From: Acinetobacter tandoii DSM 14970 = CIP 107469
GTDB lineage: Bacteria > Pseudomonadota > Gammaproteobacteria > Pseudomonadales > Moraxellaceae
DNA length: 64,000 nt
Reading direction: 5' to 3'
NCBI RefSeq assembly: GCF_000400735.1
Contig: NZ_KE007365.1
Span: 56,178 to 120,177 of the forward strand
Position 1 is the first letter of the stretch. Each line of letters begins with the position of its first letter. Shown here one piece after another: positions 53,369 to 63,698 of the stretch. Under the pieces are notes generated by a model that worked only from the letters and a program-made list of their open reading frames with translations, did no database searches and was not told the origin of the DNA. Position numbers and translations under genes: made by a program.

Positions 53369-53853
53369 GTTTCGTCACTAGGCTTTGAAATTTTAAGAAT
53401 TTTTGCAGGATTTCCTACAACAGTAGCATATTCAGGCACATCTTTAGTTACGACAGCGCCTGCCCCAACAACGGCATAAGCTCCTATTACAATTCCTGGC
53501 AAAATTGTGGCACCACCACCAATTGAGACATTATTGTGAACTAGTGTATCTAACTGCTCATAATGTTTATTACCGCTAATTGGATATCTATCATTTGTAA
53601 AAGTCACATTAGGACCAATAAAAACGTCATTACCAATCGTTAGACCATCCCATAATTGAACGCCCGATTTTACTGTAACGTTATCGCCAATTACCACTCG
53701 ATTTTCAATTAAACAATGAGAGCAAATATTACAATTTCGACCAATTATGGCTTGCGGTAGTATTACAGCAAATTGCCAAATTCTTGTCCCGTCACCAATT
53801 GCTTTACTCTGAACATCAGATAAAGGATGAATAAAGTAGTTCACTATTGGCAC
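53365..53853 (-). CDS. fdtC: hexapeptide-repeat N-acetyltransferase (FdtC/QdtC)
   Basis: A 162-residue left-handed beta-helix protein with many [LIV]-G-x4 hexapeptides ([49 protein letters not shown]) and the N-terminal [21 protein letters not shown]. It would acetylate the 3-amino sugar from FdtB using acetyl-CoA. It overlaps fdtA by 10 bases and fdtB by 4. Confidence 0.85.
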   Translation of the reverse strand: MPIVNYFIHPLSDVQSKAIGDGTRIWQFAVILPQAIIGRNCNICSHCLIENRVVIGDNVTVKSGVQLWDGLTIGNDVFIGPNVTFTNDRYPISGNKHYEQLDTLVHNNVSIGGGATILPGIVIGAYAVVGAGAVVTKDVPEYATVVGNPAKILKISKPSDET

Positions 53854-54254
53854 TCTTTTATAAAGTCTTCATAATTACGAATATAATCACTTTCATCGTA
53901 GAGCTCACTTGCCAGCACCATAAGCACGCAGTTTTCTGAAAAAGCGAACATTTCACGCCAAATTAAGCCTTCCAAATATAAACCTTGATTGGGTGAGTCT
54001 AATAATACGGTGGTTTTTTCTTTCCCATTGTCGATTAAAATTTGACACGATCCATTCACACAAACTAAAACTTGTTTTAAGTTTCTATGAGCATGAAATC
54101 CTCTTTTAACATCCGTCTTCGTGTCAAAAATGTAATAGACTCGTTGAATATCAAAAGGGATGCTTATATTTCTTTCAAGTGAAATCAATGACCCTCTATC
54201 ATCTCCTTTCACATTAAAATCAATGAGCTGAACGGCTCGAGAAAAATTTTTCAT
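53844..54254 (-). CDS. fdtA: dTDP-4-keto-6-deoxyglucose 3,4-ketoisomerase (FdtA/QdtA)
   Basis: A 136-residue cupin. [51 protein letters not shown] and [29 protein letters not shown] match the WxcM/FdtA ketoisomerases closely; HAH near residue 60 belongs to the catalytic histidines. Start ATG 54254 fits the family N-terminus; an in-frame TTG at 54284 does not. First gene of the sugar operon. The dTDP-4-keto-6-deoxyglucose substrate needs rmlA/rmlB, absent from this window. Confidence 0.88.
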   Translation of the reverse strand: MKNFSRAVQLIDFNVKGDDRGSLISLERNISIPFDIQRVYYIFDTKTDVKRGFHAHRNLKQVLVCVNGSCQILIDNGKEKTTVLLDSPNQGLYLEGLIWREMFAFSENCVLMVLASELYDESDYIRNYEDFIKECQ

Positions 54255-54441
54255 ATATAATTCATAATTAAATAATGTAGCCAATTATACAATTTACCTG
54301 TTTACTGTCTAATAAAACATACTCTAAATAGTTCAAAATTTTAGCATTAATTCAAATTTAAGGCATAAATTAATTTTCAACTAGTTATCACCTAGCACTA
54401 GCTTTGTGTTATACATAACCTTTTTCCCATTTGGGCTTTTT

Positions 54442-54678
54442 ATGAAAACTTCTTCTTCTAACGACACCGAATCAACCGTATTAGGTTGGAAATTTATTGT
54501 TATTGTTGGAATTATCACAACCATCTTTTTTTCTTTTTTATATTTAGCGATGTCAAGCGATCCAGACTATATGCCTAACCGCGAACCAAAAGTCGCCCAA
54601 AAACCAACAAACACCGCAGAACATTCAACAACTGGATCTCAACATCCAACTCATAACGGCGGAGATAGCTCCCAATAA
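54442..54678 (+). CDS. small single-helix membrane protein
   Basis: A 78-residue protein with a transmembrane helix at ~15-35 (WKFIVIVGIITTIFFSFLYLAM) and a polar Pro/Thr/His-rich periplasmic or cytoplasmic tail. Short hypothetical proteins with this layout are familiar from Acinetobacter genomes. The start is chosen at ATG 54442; the in-frame ATG at 54406 has no better site. Confidence 0.65.
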   Translation: MKTSSSNDTESTVLGWKFIVIVGIITTIFFSFLYLAMSSDPDYMPNREPKVAQKPTNTAEHSTTGSQHPTHNGGDSSQ

Positions 54679-54692
54679 ATAAGATAACAATA

Positions 54693-54769
54693 GACCTGTT
54701 CAGTGTCATTTCAGACTAAATCTACAAGTTAAACCTTTGTATTTTTAATCTGAAATCACTCAACAGTCT
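54693..54769. repeat. long imperfect inverted repeat
   Basis: Left arm 54693-54717 and right arm 54747-54769 pair with about 20 matches, two mismatches and a few unpaired bases; the loop is ~29 nt. It lies between the small membrane protein gene and the end of tamB. No T-run, so it is not a standard terminator. Confidence 0.5.
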
Positions 54770-54848
54770 ACACAACTATTTAAAATTTAGCTTAAATTAA
54801 ATAATAAGCATTTAAAAACAATATACTAAAAAATATGATTCCCGTGAC

Positions 54849-57800
54849 TTAGAAACGCCAGTTATAGAAGAAATCTACAGCGCGATCAACAGACTGACTT
54901 GCTTCCAAATACAATTTTTGATTGATTTGATAACGTAAAGTTAACTTGTTAACAGGCGTAAACACTCCAACTCCATAACGAATATACAAATCTGGCGTAA
55001 TATATCCCGTTACACTCACTTGAGTATCATCCCCTGTGCCTTGAGCATCTAGTGCCAGTCCACTTAAACCAAAGGATTGCCCCAATTGATTGGTAAAGGC
55101 GCGTGTACCCCCTAAGCCCATACTAATTCCAGCTGCAGCGATGGTGTTATTTACATCAGACTTAAATGTTTCAGTCTGATTAATATTATTCGCCCCCTCA
55201 TTAATACGCCCTGTAATCAATGCATTCATGGCTTCTTGTTCAGTCAAACTGCCATCATTGTAAACTTGAATATTTGGATTACTCGCGGTACCCGTAACAC
55301 GTACTCCAACGATGGTTCCTTGTATGATTTTATTGGTATCGACATCCAAGGTTGGATTTGACAAAGGACCATTGAAACGTGCAATTGCACGATTTAAATC
55401 GAGACTTTGTCCATAGGCTTCGATTTTAACTTTCTGACTTACGCCTATCGCACCATTCGCACGCATTGCTGTTTCAAGGCCGCGTTGTGATAAATATAAG
55501 CGCCCAACCAATGGAATCCGACTATTAAAACCTTGGAATACAACTTGTTTGCCTAAATTAATCATCACATCTGCTTTAATATCCCAAGGACGTGCTGACT
55601 TTAAGATTGCCAACTGATCTTGACCTTCTTGTACAATTCGAACATCGGAAGAGACATCTACCACTGGGGCAGAAGATTCAGGCATTGAAATTAAAGCACG
55701 TGGTACGTCAACCTCACCTTTTAATACTAATTTTTTCTGAAAAGGCATAACATCCAGACTAAAATCAGGCGTAACAAGTGCAGTGATCAATGGAGCCTGG
55801 CGAATTAATAGATTATCTCCTTTTAAATGTAATTGAATACGTGGCTCATTTTTCCAGTCCACATTTCCTGTAAGTAAACCCACTCCCTGACCACTGTTAA
55901 AGGCTCCATTAATAATGGCATGATCATTACGAATAGAAGAATAAACTTGTACATTAGTCAAATTAATAGGTAGCGAAATCATACTGATTACGCCATCTTT
56001 CAAACGCATTTCACCCGTTAAGCGCGGTGCCATAAGCTCACCACCCACTTTCCCTGCAAAAGAAAGCGTTCCACTTAATGTACGTATATCTTTTATAAAT
56101 GGCTTGAAGACTTTCAATTGCACTTCATTAAATGCAATCTCACCTTGTAGAGGCTTATTTGGTTTGAAAGGATCAATAATTACATTGGTATAACCCGTAC
56201 CAATTTCTGGAGCCTTTACATCTAAACGGAGCTGCAAGCCTTGCGTAACACTTTTTGCATTTACTGAAATCTCATCATATCTCAATGAAGATGCTGTATC
56301 TTGAGGATCCTCAGCAGCAATCCCAATAATGCCTTGACGCGATACCATTCGCGCATCGATTTTAGGTTTGCTACCTTGTGCCCAAGCTGCTTTGGCATAA
56401 CCATTGGCCTTTCCTGTAATTGCTAAACCTTCTGGCATAAATGCAGCAAAGTCATTTAAGTCAAGGTTCTTAGTCAGAAAAGAAATATTGCCTTTAACTT
56501 TACTGATTCGAATCGGTTGATCGAAACACAACTCACTTTGCTGACTCGCCCAACAATGTGCTCCCACAAATAATTCTGTCGTATTTTGATTAAACACTAC
56601 CGAAGCATTCTGACGTTGCACCAAACGCACGCGAACCGAGTCAAAGTCACCCTTTTGGATCTGACCTAACCATGAGTTATTACCATTGAACCCACCAGCA
56701 AGCTGTACATAAAAATTACTAAATCGGTTGTTACCTTGGACCTTTAATACATGTGCTTTTCTTGTACCAGCAAGTGAAACCACACCATGTTGGATTTCTC
56801 TATTGCCACTTCGTAAATTTGTCATTTCAGCTTTAAGCAATGTTGGTGTAATTTCAGAAGTTGGTAACTGACCTTGTACGCGCAATTTTTGCATACTCAG
56901 AATATTACCCACTCTAAAATCATCAACTGCAAGATTTGCCGTTGCCTGTAAACGCGGTTGCGACTGTATATTAAGATAACCGTAAGCTCGACCTCTTAAG
57001 CCACCATACAGTTCGTATAATGCAGGTGCATTAATTTTAAGTCTTAAATTTTGCGCATTACCTGTAGCTTGAATTTGGTTATTTGCATAAGACATATACA
57101 AATTATTGGCTTCAAACTGCTGTGGTAAAAAACCTTTTTGGGTGTTATTTAAAACCAAAGCCAAATTACCCGTACCACGTAAAGGCTTATTATTAATATA
57201 GCCTGCTACATTCAACTTCTGAATATTGATACGTTTGAGTGCATCAGACCAAAAACCTTCCGTTTGTACGATACCTGATATTTCACCACGAACCGTAGAG
57301 ACGAAATACTGCGGTTTAAAGCGAACCAGTGAAGCATTAATATTCCATCCTATACCCTTGCTTAAATCGACTTTACCTTGTGCAAGAATTTTACCAGCAA
57401 CACCATCATGTTGAAGTTGATCGATTTTAAGCAGCTGAGGTGTACCAGAAATTTTAACTTTTAACAGTCCGCTACTTTCTTGGATTTTGCTCGATTTTAA
57501 TGCACCATCGTAATTTACCGCAAAGCTTTTAAAGCCACCACCCGCTTTAGTATCATGGAAAAGAACCGCTACAGTACTTTTTCCTGTGAGCTGTACCGTT
57601 TCTTGTTGAGCCTGTTGTGGTAAATGCCCAATCAGGTTAATTGCTTTAATCTCAATAATATGTTGATTCGGTTTTGCATATCCGCTCGCCTGTATTTGAC
57701 CATTAACTAAATCGACTGGTGCAGCGGCAACAACAGTTTGTGGATTGAAATCTTGAGCCTTAAGCTTAGCATCCCATTTTAATTGCGTTTTATCTGTAGG

Positions 57801-59369
57801 TAAAATAACATTCGCCTGCCCAGTCAAACTCCCTTTATTGGCAATATAACTAAAACTTGGCACTTTCAATATATTTTGCTTAATATTGAGTTGCGCCTTA
57901 TATTGACCTGCTGGAAGTAAGGCCGATTCATGCTGACCTATCACCGAAGAAACCACTACATTTTGCTGACCTTCGATTAAGCGAAGTTGAACATCACCTG
58001 AATCACTTTTTAGCCAGCCAATATAAGGCATGGCACGATCAATATTTCTCCATGCAACGTCAAGCAACATTGGTTGAGGTTGTTTCGGTTTCGCCTCATT
58101 CTGATCTAGTTTTAAATTCCAAGTTTCATATTGATCAAAATCAACCAAACCTGTCAGATGTAACCCTTTTTCTAAACGACCAGTCGAAGCAATTTTTGCA
58201 TCAAGGCTTGGCGGTAAGAAATCTTTAACTACTTGCGGAATCAACTTATCTTTTGGGTTAATTTTATTTAAACGTCCCTGTACATCCCAATGTACATGCT
58301 TTTCCCAACTGACCAGACCCTTGGCATCAACTGTTCCATTCATCACTTGACCATTAAACTGGTCAATGTTCAATTGATGTACCAAGTCCGTGTGCATAGC
58401 AGCAGTATATTTACCTTTTGGAAGATTTTGTCCTGTTAAATCAGTTGATAATCCGAGATTGAGGCGTTGTATATCCCCTTGATAACGAAGAACACCTGCT
58501 TGGGTAAATAATTTTTGATCGGTCAGTAATGGCCAGTGATAATTTTCGAACTTTAATTGTCCAAACATAGGAACATGACTACGAACGGGATGTACAACCC
58601 CCCAACCAGACAGCAAATCAGGTGTGTTAGTCGCAAATCCAGCTGTAACCGTATCCAAACTTCCTTTCGCAACAACCTGAATATCACGAACATTTAGACT
58701 ATGATTTAACGCTGGAATATTCACTATTGCTTTTGCATATAATGGATATTTACCCTGAAAATCCATATTTCCAGTCGCATTTTTAATGGCTACATAGCCC
58801 ATATCCGCACTAGAGTCTTCAAACTCTAATTTGGTGTTAGACCATAATGCATCATTTAATTGAATATCCTTAAAGTTCACTGATGCTGCATGTGTTTTAA
58901 TCAATAAATGATCAACATCTGCATGATCTAAACGAAGGGTAAATGGCAATTTAATTTCTTTAAACTGAAAAGGCTCATTACTGGGTGCCGTTTTGGTGAT
59001 GACCTGCAAATTACGGACATCGGCACTATATAAATGAACTTCTTTATGAACCAAAGCCCTCCACCCCAAAGTCACTTCGGCACGATCAATCTTCACATCT
59101 ACCGCAGACAAGGTCACTAAGATATTTTTTAAAATAATACCTTTTAAAAGATTACCACCTTCATATTCATAATGAATAATATGTTGACGTTCCAACACAC
59201 GATTCAGAAGAAACTTACTTCCTTTGTCGGTCGAAAACATGATGGCAAAAGCAGATACAAGCAAAATTACCAAAAGGAGTAGTGTTAAAAGGACACTCCT
59301 CATAACACGGCGCTTTTTAGGCAGTGGTGATTCGGGCAATTCTTGTTTTTGCTGTTCTACTTCAGCCAT
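54849..59369 (-). CDS. tamB: translocation and assembly module protein TamB
   Basis: A 1506-residue AsmA-like protein, longer than E. coli TamB (~1260). One N-terminal transmembrane helix (~22-45) is followed by FSTDKGSKFLLNRVLERQ and a very long beta-rich periplasmic part, ending in the DUF490 domain with final residues DRAVDFFYNWRF. TamB bridges the envelope and works with TamA in lipid transport and outer-membrane assembly. It lies 32 bases downstream of tamA on the same strand. Confidence 0.93.
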   Translation of the reverse strand: MAEVEQQKQELPESPLPKKRRVMRSVLLTLLLLVILLVSAFAIMFSTDKGSKFLLNRVLERQHIIHYEYEGGNLLKGIILKNILVTLSAVDVKIDRAEVTLGWRALVHKEVHLYSADVRNLQVITKTAPSNEPFQFKEIKLPFTLRLDHADVDHLLIKTHAASVNFKDIQLNDALWSNTKLEFEDSSADMGYVAIKNATGNMDFQGKYPLYAKAIVNIPALNHSLNVRDIQVVAKGSLDTVTAGFATNTPDLLSGWGVVHPVRSHVPMFGQLKFENYHWPLLTDQKLFTQAGVLRYQGDIQRLNLGLSTDLTGQNLPKGKYTAAMHTDLVHQLNIDQFNGQVMNGTVDAKGLVSWEKHVHWDVQGRLNKINPKDKLIPQVVKDFLPPSLDAKIASTGRLEKGLHLTGLVDFDQYETWNLKLDQNEAKPKQPQPMLLDVAWRNIDRAMPYIGWLKSDSGDVQLRLIEGQQNVVVSSVIGQHESALLPAGQYKAQLNIKQNILKVPSFSYIANKGSLTGQANVILPTDKTQLKWDAKLKAQDFNPQTVVAAAPVDLVNGQIQASGYAKPNQHIIEIKAINLIGHLPQQAQQETVQLTGKSTVAVLFHDTKAGGGFKSFAVNYDGALKSSKIQESSGLLKVKISGTPQLLKIDQLQHDGVAGKILAQGKVDLSKGIGWNINASLVRFKPQYFVSTVRGEISGIVQTEGFWSDALKRINIQKLNVAGYINNKPLRGTGNLALVLNNTQKGFLPQQFEANNLYMSYANNQIQATGNAQNLRLKINAPALYELYGGLRGRAYGYLNIQSQPRLQATANLAVDDFRVGNILSMQKLRVQGQLPTSEITPTLLKAEMTNLRSGNREIQHGVVSLAGTRKAHVLKVQGNNRFSNFYVQLAGGFNGNNSWLGQIQKGDFDSVRVRLVQRQNASVVFNQNTTELFVGAHCWASQQSELCFDQPIRISKVKGNISFLTKNLDLNDFAAFMPEGLAITGKANGYAKAAWAQGSKPKIDARMVSRQGIIGIAAEDPQDTASSLRYDEISVNAKSVTQGLQLRLDVKAPEIGTGYTNVIIDPFKPNKPLQGEIAFNEVQLKVFKPFIKDIRTLSGTLSFAGKVGGELMAPRLTGEMRLKDGVISMISLPINLTNVQVYSSIRNDHAIINGAFNSGQGVGLLTGNVDWKNEPRIQLHLKGDNLLIRQAPLITALVTPDFSLDVMPFQKKLVLKGEVDVPRALISMPESSAPVVDVSSDVRIVQEGQDQLAILKSARPWDIKADVMINLGKQVVFQGFNSRIPLVGRLYLSQRGLETAMRANGAIGVSQKVKIEAYGQSLDLNRAIARFNGPLSNPTLDVDTNKIIQGTIVGVRVTGTASNPNIQVYNDGSLTEQEAMNALITGRINEGANNINQTETFKSDVNNTIAAAGISMGLGGTRAFTNQLGQSFGLSGLALDAQGTGDDTQVSVTGYITPDLYIRYGVGVFTPVNKLTLRYQINQKLYLEASQSVDRAVDFFYNWRF

Positions 59370-59401
59370 AACCTTCTCAAGTATAAAATTAAGTTTAAAT
59401 T

Positions 59402-62173
59402 TTAAAGTGGTGAACCAATAAAGAAATGCACGCGAATTGGATGATCTTCATCCGAAATCCCCGATGCAACATCTATGCGTAAAGGCCCAATAGGAGATGC
59501 CCAGCGAATGCCTAGACCAACGCTATATTCTGTATCATTACTAAAGTTTTTATCATACGAATTACCAAAGTCACTAAATAATGCTGCACGCCATCCGTCT
59601 TTAAATTGATAGTTATATTCGAGTGAACCAACTGCTAAAGCTTGCCCCCCAATTTTATAACCATCCACTTCGGGCGTTAAACTCTTATAGTCAAAACCAC
59701 GAATAGATTGATCTCCACCTGCAAAATACCGAAGATTATAAGGAATTTTATTAAAGTCTTCAGTCACGATATAGCCCAAGTCACTACGGCCTATAAACTG
59801 GTGGTCATTATTTTCACCCAAGGAATAAATGAATCGCCAGCCTGCATTTAATATCGCCATATTTGCATCAGATAAAAGTGCTTCACTTCCCACTTCTACT
59901 TTATAAATTTGTCGAAAGCCCTTGGTTGGATTTACACGCTTATCTGAATCTACGCGTGAAGCTTCATAACCGACCAGCAACGATTGTTGTTCAGTATCCG
60001 AACTTGCTAAAAATGCATCAGGAATATCACTTTCATCGACTACCCCATTTTGGCTTAGACGGTCTAATCGATAACGCAAACCAAATGTATGCTGCCAATT
60101 GCCCACAGAACGCTTAATAATACGGTCTGCCCCGACAACAGCAGATTCGATGGTTAAACTATTCCCCTGAGCAACACCATCTCGCTCTTCACGCTCATAT
60201 CCCCCGACTAAACTAATATAATCATTTAATGGATGGTTATATGGAATGTTATAGCGAGTATCCACCGCTTGTCGAATCTGCGATAACTCTAAGTTCGCAT
60301 CAAAGGAGTGACCTCTTGAGTTCACAATAGCTCGACGATAAGTCGTTCTTAATCTTGCACCTGTGTCTGAACCCCAGCCTAAACCAACTTCAGCATTATT
60401 TAAGCGATCAGTATTTAAAGTGACAATTACTGGAACCTTTTTCTCATCACGTGCTTGTATTTTCAGTCGCTCATCTTCTTCTAAACGAGATTCTTGAGCA
60501 GCTCTCTGCTGTTTAATATCAGGATCAAGTTCCTTCTCATTTGCACCAGCAAACTGATCTTCGTTGACCACAGATTGCGTTACTTCCTTCGCAGAATTTA
60601 CGTCGTTTTGGTCTTGAACTTGCAAATCGCTACTTGCGATTTTTTCTTGGTCAACCAAGGTTTGCAAATCTGGTGGAAGCTCTAAAGGCAACTCAACGGG
60701 ATCAGGACGTACCGCATCAACCAAAGTATAGTTAAAATAGCGTGAATTGGTTAAGTTGTTTGCTAAAGTATTCACACGCCATAATGCATAATCCGCACCA
60801 TCTTCCCATGGCACCATCATCTTTAAGATATCCATATCCAGCGGGAATGGTTTAGCAGGATCACTCATACGAAACTCTACGTCAGCAAGCTTATAACGTT
60901 CACCCGTTTCAAATCGCAAATTAATATCCGCCAAATCTTGTGGCTGAGCAACTTTCACATCATGCAAGCGCCAATAAGCATCGAAATAACCGTTATTTGT
61001 AGAAGCATCGACAATCCGTTTTTTGGTATTTTCATACTGCCCATGATTGAACACATCCCCTATATCTAAGTCTGGTAACACGCTAATGACTTGGAACTGC
61101 GGACTATTTGCACCGACACCACTAAATTCAATATTTTGACTATTAACCAAGACGGGCATATTCGGTTTAATGCTAACTTTGACACGGCTTTCGCTGGTTT
61201 TCTGAAACTGAAATTCAGCATGATAAAAACCTACGGCCTGAGCAGCTAAATTGGCTAAACTTCTTAACTGGGGTAAGGCTGCATTAAAATCACCATAGGA
61301 TTCTTGCGTAAAGCTAGACAGTTTCGCACCCACGTTATTTTTTAAGTTTAAAAGTGCTTGTTGATATTCCTTGTCTGGCAAATCTGCATTGGTATTTTGT
61401 GCATCCACTATCACGATTTCTGCCTTTATACGCGGCACTTTAGTAGAAGTTAACTCATTTTTAGATGGTCTAAATTTATAATACCAACGTTTTAAGAAGC
61501 TTTTTTCTTCTTCTACCGCTGGTTCAGTAGCTAAGCCTAACTCTGGTAATGTTTTACCCGACTCATTGGCCTCTACGACAATTTGGCTATCCGCCTGAAT
61601 ACGATTCATTAATTGATCGACATTCACTGGCGCCTGATTAATTTCGGTCAGTTCCTGCGGAGTCGGATTGCGTATTACGACTTCTTGAGTCTGACCTGCA
61701 CGATATCTTTCTGCCTCAGCTTTTGCTTCGTTCGCTACTGTATAAATTTCATTAGCCATACCCTGATCGACTGGTGTTTCAGGCAGCTCTTCTAAATCTT
61801 CAAAGGCAATTGGCTTAAAAGCATCGATTTGACCATTATGTTGGATTTGATCTTGGAGCATTACATAACTATCAAGTACTGAAACCTTATTTTGATAGTT
61901 TTCAACTTTTTCTAGTTGCTCCGTTCGGCTTAAATTCTGCTTCTGTGCTTCTGCTTGAATTTGTGCATTCAGCTCATCTTTAGCCACCTGCTCAATATGG
62001 GATATGGCTGTATTTTCAGGTTGTACCACACTCATCTCTTGAGCGAAGCCATGTTGGGGAAAAAACATTAAAAAAGCACTCAAACACAAACTTTTATTGG
62101 TATGATTCAACTCCAAGATAGAGTTCATACTTAGGGTTAAAGTCGACTTTTTAAAATTGGTTTTTACAAGCAT
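59402..62173 (-). CDS. tamA: outer membrane assembly protein TamA, extended form
   Basis: A ~923-residue Omp85-family protein. The N-terminus has a signal peptide (cleavage near FAQE), then ~210 residues rich in Gln/Glu/Ala with no POTRA look, then POTRA-like repeats and a C-terminal 16-strand barrel ending IRVHFFIGSPL; GLGIRWASPIGPLRIDVA is the typical last-strand segment. A Glu/Asp/Gln-rich insertion (~505-600) precedes the barrel. E. coli TamA is ~577 residues, so this is unusually long. Start 62173 is chosen with GAG upstream; 62128 and 62206 are possible. Confidence 0.9.
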   Translation of the reverse strand: MLVKTNFKKSTLTLSMNSILELNHTNKSLCLSAFLMFFPQHGFAQEMSVVQPENTAISHIEQVAKDELNAQIQAEAQKQNLSRTEQLEKVENYQNKVSVLDSYVMLQDQIQHNGQIDAFKPIAFEDLEELPETPVDQGMANEIYTVANEAKAEAERYRAGQTQEVVIRNPTPQELTEINQAPVNVDQLMNRIQADSQIVVEANESGKTLPELGLATEPAVEEEKSFLKRWYYKFRPSKNELTSTKVPRIKAEIVIVDAQNTNADLPDKEYQQALLNLKNNVGAKLSSFTQESYGDFNAALPQLRSLANLAAQAVGFYHAEFQFQKTSESRVKVSIKPNMPVLVNSQNIEFSGVGANSPQFQVISVLPDLDIGDVFNHGQYENTKKRIVDASTNNGYFDAYWRLHDVKVAQPQDLADINLRFETGERYKLADVEFRMSDPAKPFPLDMDILKMMVPWEDGADYALWRVNTLANNLTNSRYFNYTLVDAVRPDPVELPLELPPDLQTLVDQEKIASSDLQVQDQNDVNSAKEVTQSVVNEDQFAGANEKELDPDIKQQRAAQESRLEEDERLKIQARDEKKVPVIVTLNTDRLNNAEVGLGWGSDTGARLRTTYRRAIVNSRGHSFDANLELSQIRQAVDTRYNIPYNHPLNDYISLVGGYEREERDGVAQGNSLTIESAVVGADRIIKRSVGNWQHTFGLRYRLDRLSQNGVVDESDIPDAFLASSDTEQQSLLVGYEASRVDSDKRVNPTKGFRQIYKVEVGSEALLSDANMAILNAGWRFIYSLGENNDHQFIGRSDLGYIVTEDFNKIPYNLRYFAGGDQSIRGFDYKSLTPEVDGYKIGGQALAVGSLEYNYQFKDGWRAALFSDFGNSYDKNFSNDTEYSVGLGIRWASPIGPLRIDVASGISDEDHPIRVHFFIGSPL

Positions 62174-62374
62174 AGAATACTCTAAACTCATGATGGGTCT
62201 AATCAACAGCCCTTCGTATTTGTAATGAAAAGTTTAAAATTTATACTGGCTAAAGAACTCAATTTTATTGATTTTTTCACCACAGCATAGGACTAAAATA
62301 TCATACATGATTTTCATGGCTATTTTACCAGATGCTCACATTTCTTAATAAAACTTTATGAAGTTCACATTGTC

Positions 62375-63694
62375 ATGGAAAAAAAAGAACATCTTTTAAG
62401 CACTCGTCGTTTTTTACCGATGTTTATGACTCAGTTTTTAGGCGCATTAAACGACAATGTTTATAAACAAGCCTTGCTGTTGGTGATTACTTACGGATGG
62501 ATTAATCAGCAAAGTGCCAGTGTAAGTACACTCAATAACCTTGCAGCACTATTGTTTATTCTCCCGTACTTCATTTTTTCAGCAACAGCGGGACAAATTG
62601 CTGACAAATATGAACGTGCGCGCTTGGTGCGTGGTATTAAAATTCTTGAAATCATTATTATGTTGATTGGTAGTGCAGGTTTTTTACTTGGACATTTATG
62701 GCTATTGCTACTCGCGCTGTTCCTGATGGGCACACACTCAACCTTTTTTGGCCCTATTAAATATGCAATCTTGCCCGAAATATTAAAACCAAATGAATTG
62801 ATGTCGGGCAATGCCTTATTCCAATCGGGCACTTCAATGGCTATCTTAATTGGTATGATTTTGGGTGGTGCTGTTATTTCTGCTTCAGATGGCAATTTAC
62901 TCTGGATTAGCTTGACGATCGTTACGATTGCAATTTTGGGTTATTTCTCTAGCCGTTTTATTCTTAAGCAGAACATCAGCACACCTGATTTAGAAATTGA
63001 TTGGAACTTTTTCAGAACCAGTTTTAAAACATTAAAGTATGCAAAGAGCATTCCGCTCATTTATCTGGTGCTATTAGGGAACTCTTGGTATTGGTTTTAT
63101 GGAGCAACCTATTTAACCCAAATCCCACAACTAACGCAGCAAAATTTACATGCATCTGAAAATGTCGTCAGTCTTCTATTGACCTTTTTCTCTGTAGGAA
63201 TCGGTATCGGCTCATTATTATGTCGCAGAATTGGTGGCACAGAAGTTAATTTAAAAATGGTTCCAATTGGCGCCATTGGCTTAACGGTATTTGCCTTATA
63301 TTTGGCTGCCAGTCTCGCTTTTGTTCCCGTACGCACAGGGGAACTCCTACATCTTGCCGATGTATTCCAGCAAGGTTGGAGTTATTACCATGTCATGTTG
63401 GCGGTTACTCTACTTGGAATTAGTGGCGGTTTTTACATTGTTCCACTGTATGCCATGATGCAAGCGTATTCACCTCGATCACATCGTGCACGTGTTGTTG
63501 CTGCAAACAACATATTAAATGCAGTGTTTATGGTTAGCTCGGCTATTTTTTCTATTATCATTTTAAGTATTTTAAAAATTGATATTAAAATACTGTTCTG
63601 TATTACCGCTGTACTTAGTGCAATATTTAGCGTTTGGCTATTGGTTCGTTTAAAACCACTAGTCAACGCAGCTCAAGTCTCTTTAGAGGATTAA
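62375..63694 (+). CDS. MFS transporter, LplT-like (lysophospholipid) family
   Basis: A 439-residue protein with about twelve helices. [27 protein letters not shown] and [27 protein letters not shown] are shared with LplT and the N-terminal half of Aas/LplT fusions, which flip lysophospholipids inward for repair. Function is inferred from family. Only 4 bases precede the coq7 start, so the two are probably co-transcribed. Confidence 0.87.
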   Translation: MEKKEHLLSTRRFLPMFMTQFLGALNDNVYKQALLLVITYGWINQQSASVSTLNNLAALLFILPYFIFSATAGQIADKYERARLVRGIKILEIIIMLIGSAGFLLGHLWLLLLALFLMGTHSTFFGPIKYAILPEILKPNELMSGNALFQSGTSMAILIGMILGGAVISASDGNLLWISLTIVTIAILGYFSSRFILKQNISTPDLEIDWNFFRTSFKTLKYAKSIPLIYLVLLGNSWYWFYGATYLTQIPQLTQQNLHASENVVSLLLTFFSVGIGIGSLLCRRIGGTEVNLKMVPIGAIGLTVFALYLAASLAFVPVRTGELLHLADVFQQGWSYYHVMLAVTLLGISGGFYIVPLYAMMQAYSPRSHRARVVAANNILNAVFMVSSAIFSIIILSILKIDIKILFCITAVLSAIFSVWLLVRLKPLVNAAQVSLED

Positions 63695-63698
63695 CCCT

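Noticed and set aside
49398-54284. Complete capsule or O-antigen locus
   Set aside because: No wzx, wzy, wza-wzb-wzc, initiating transferase or rmlAB genes are present; only a modification-type set is seen.
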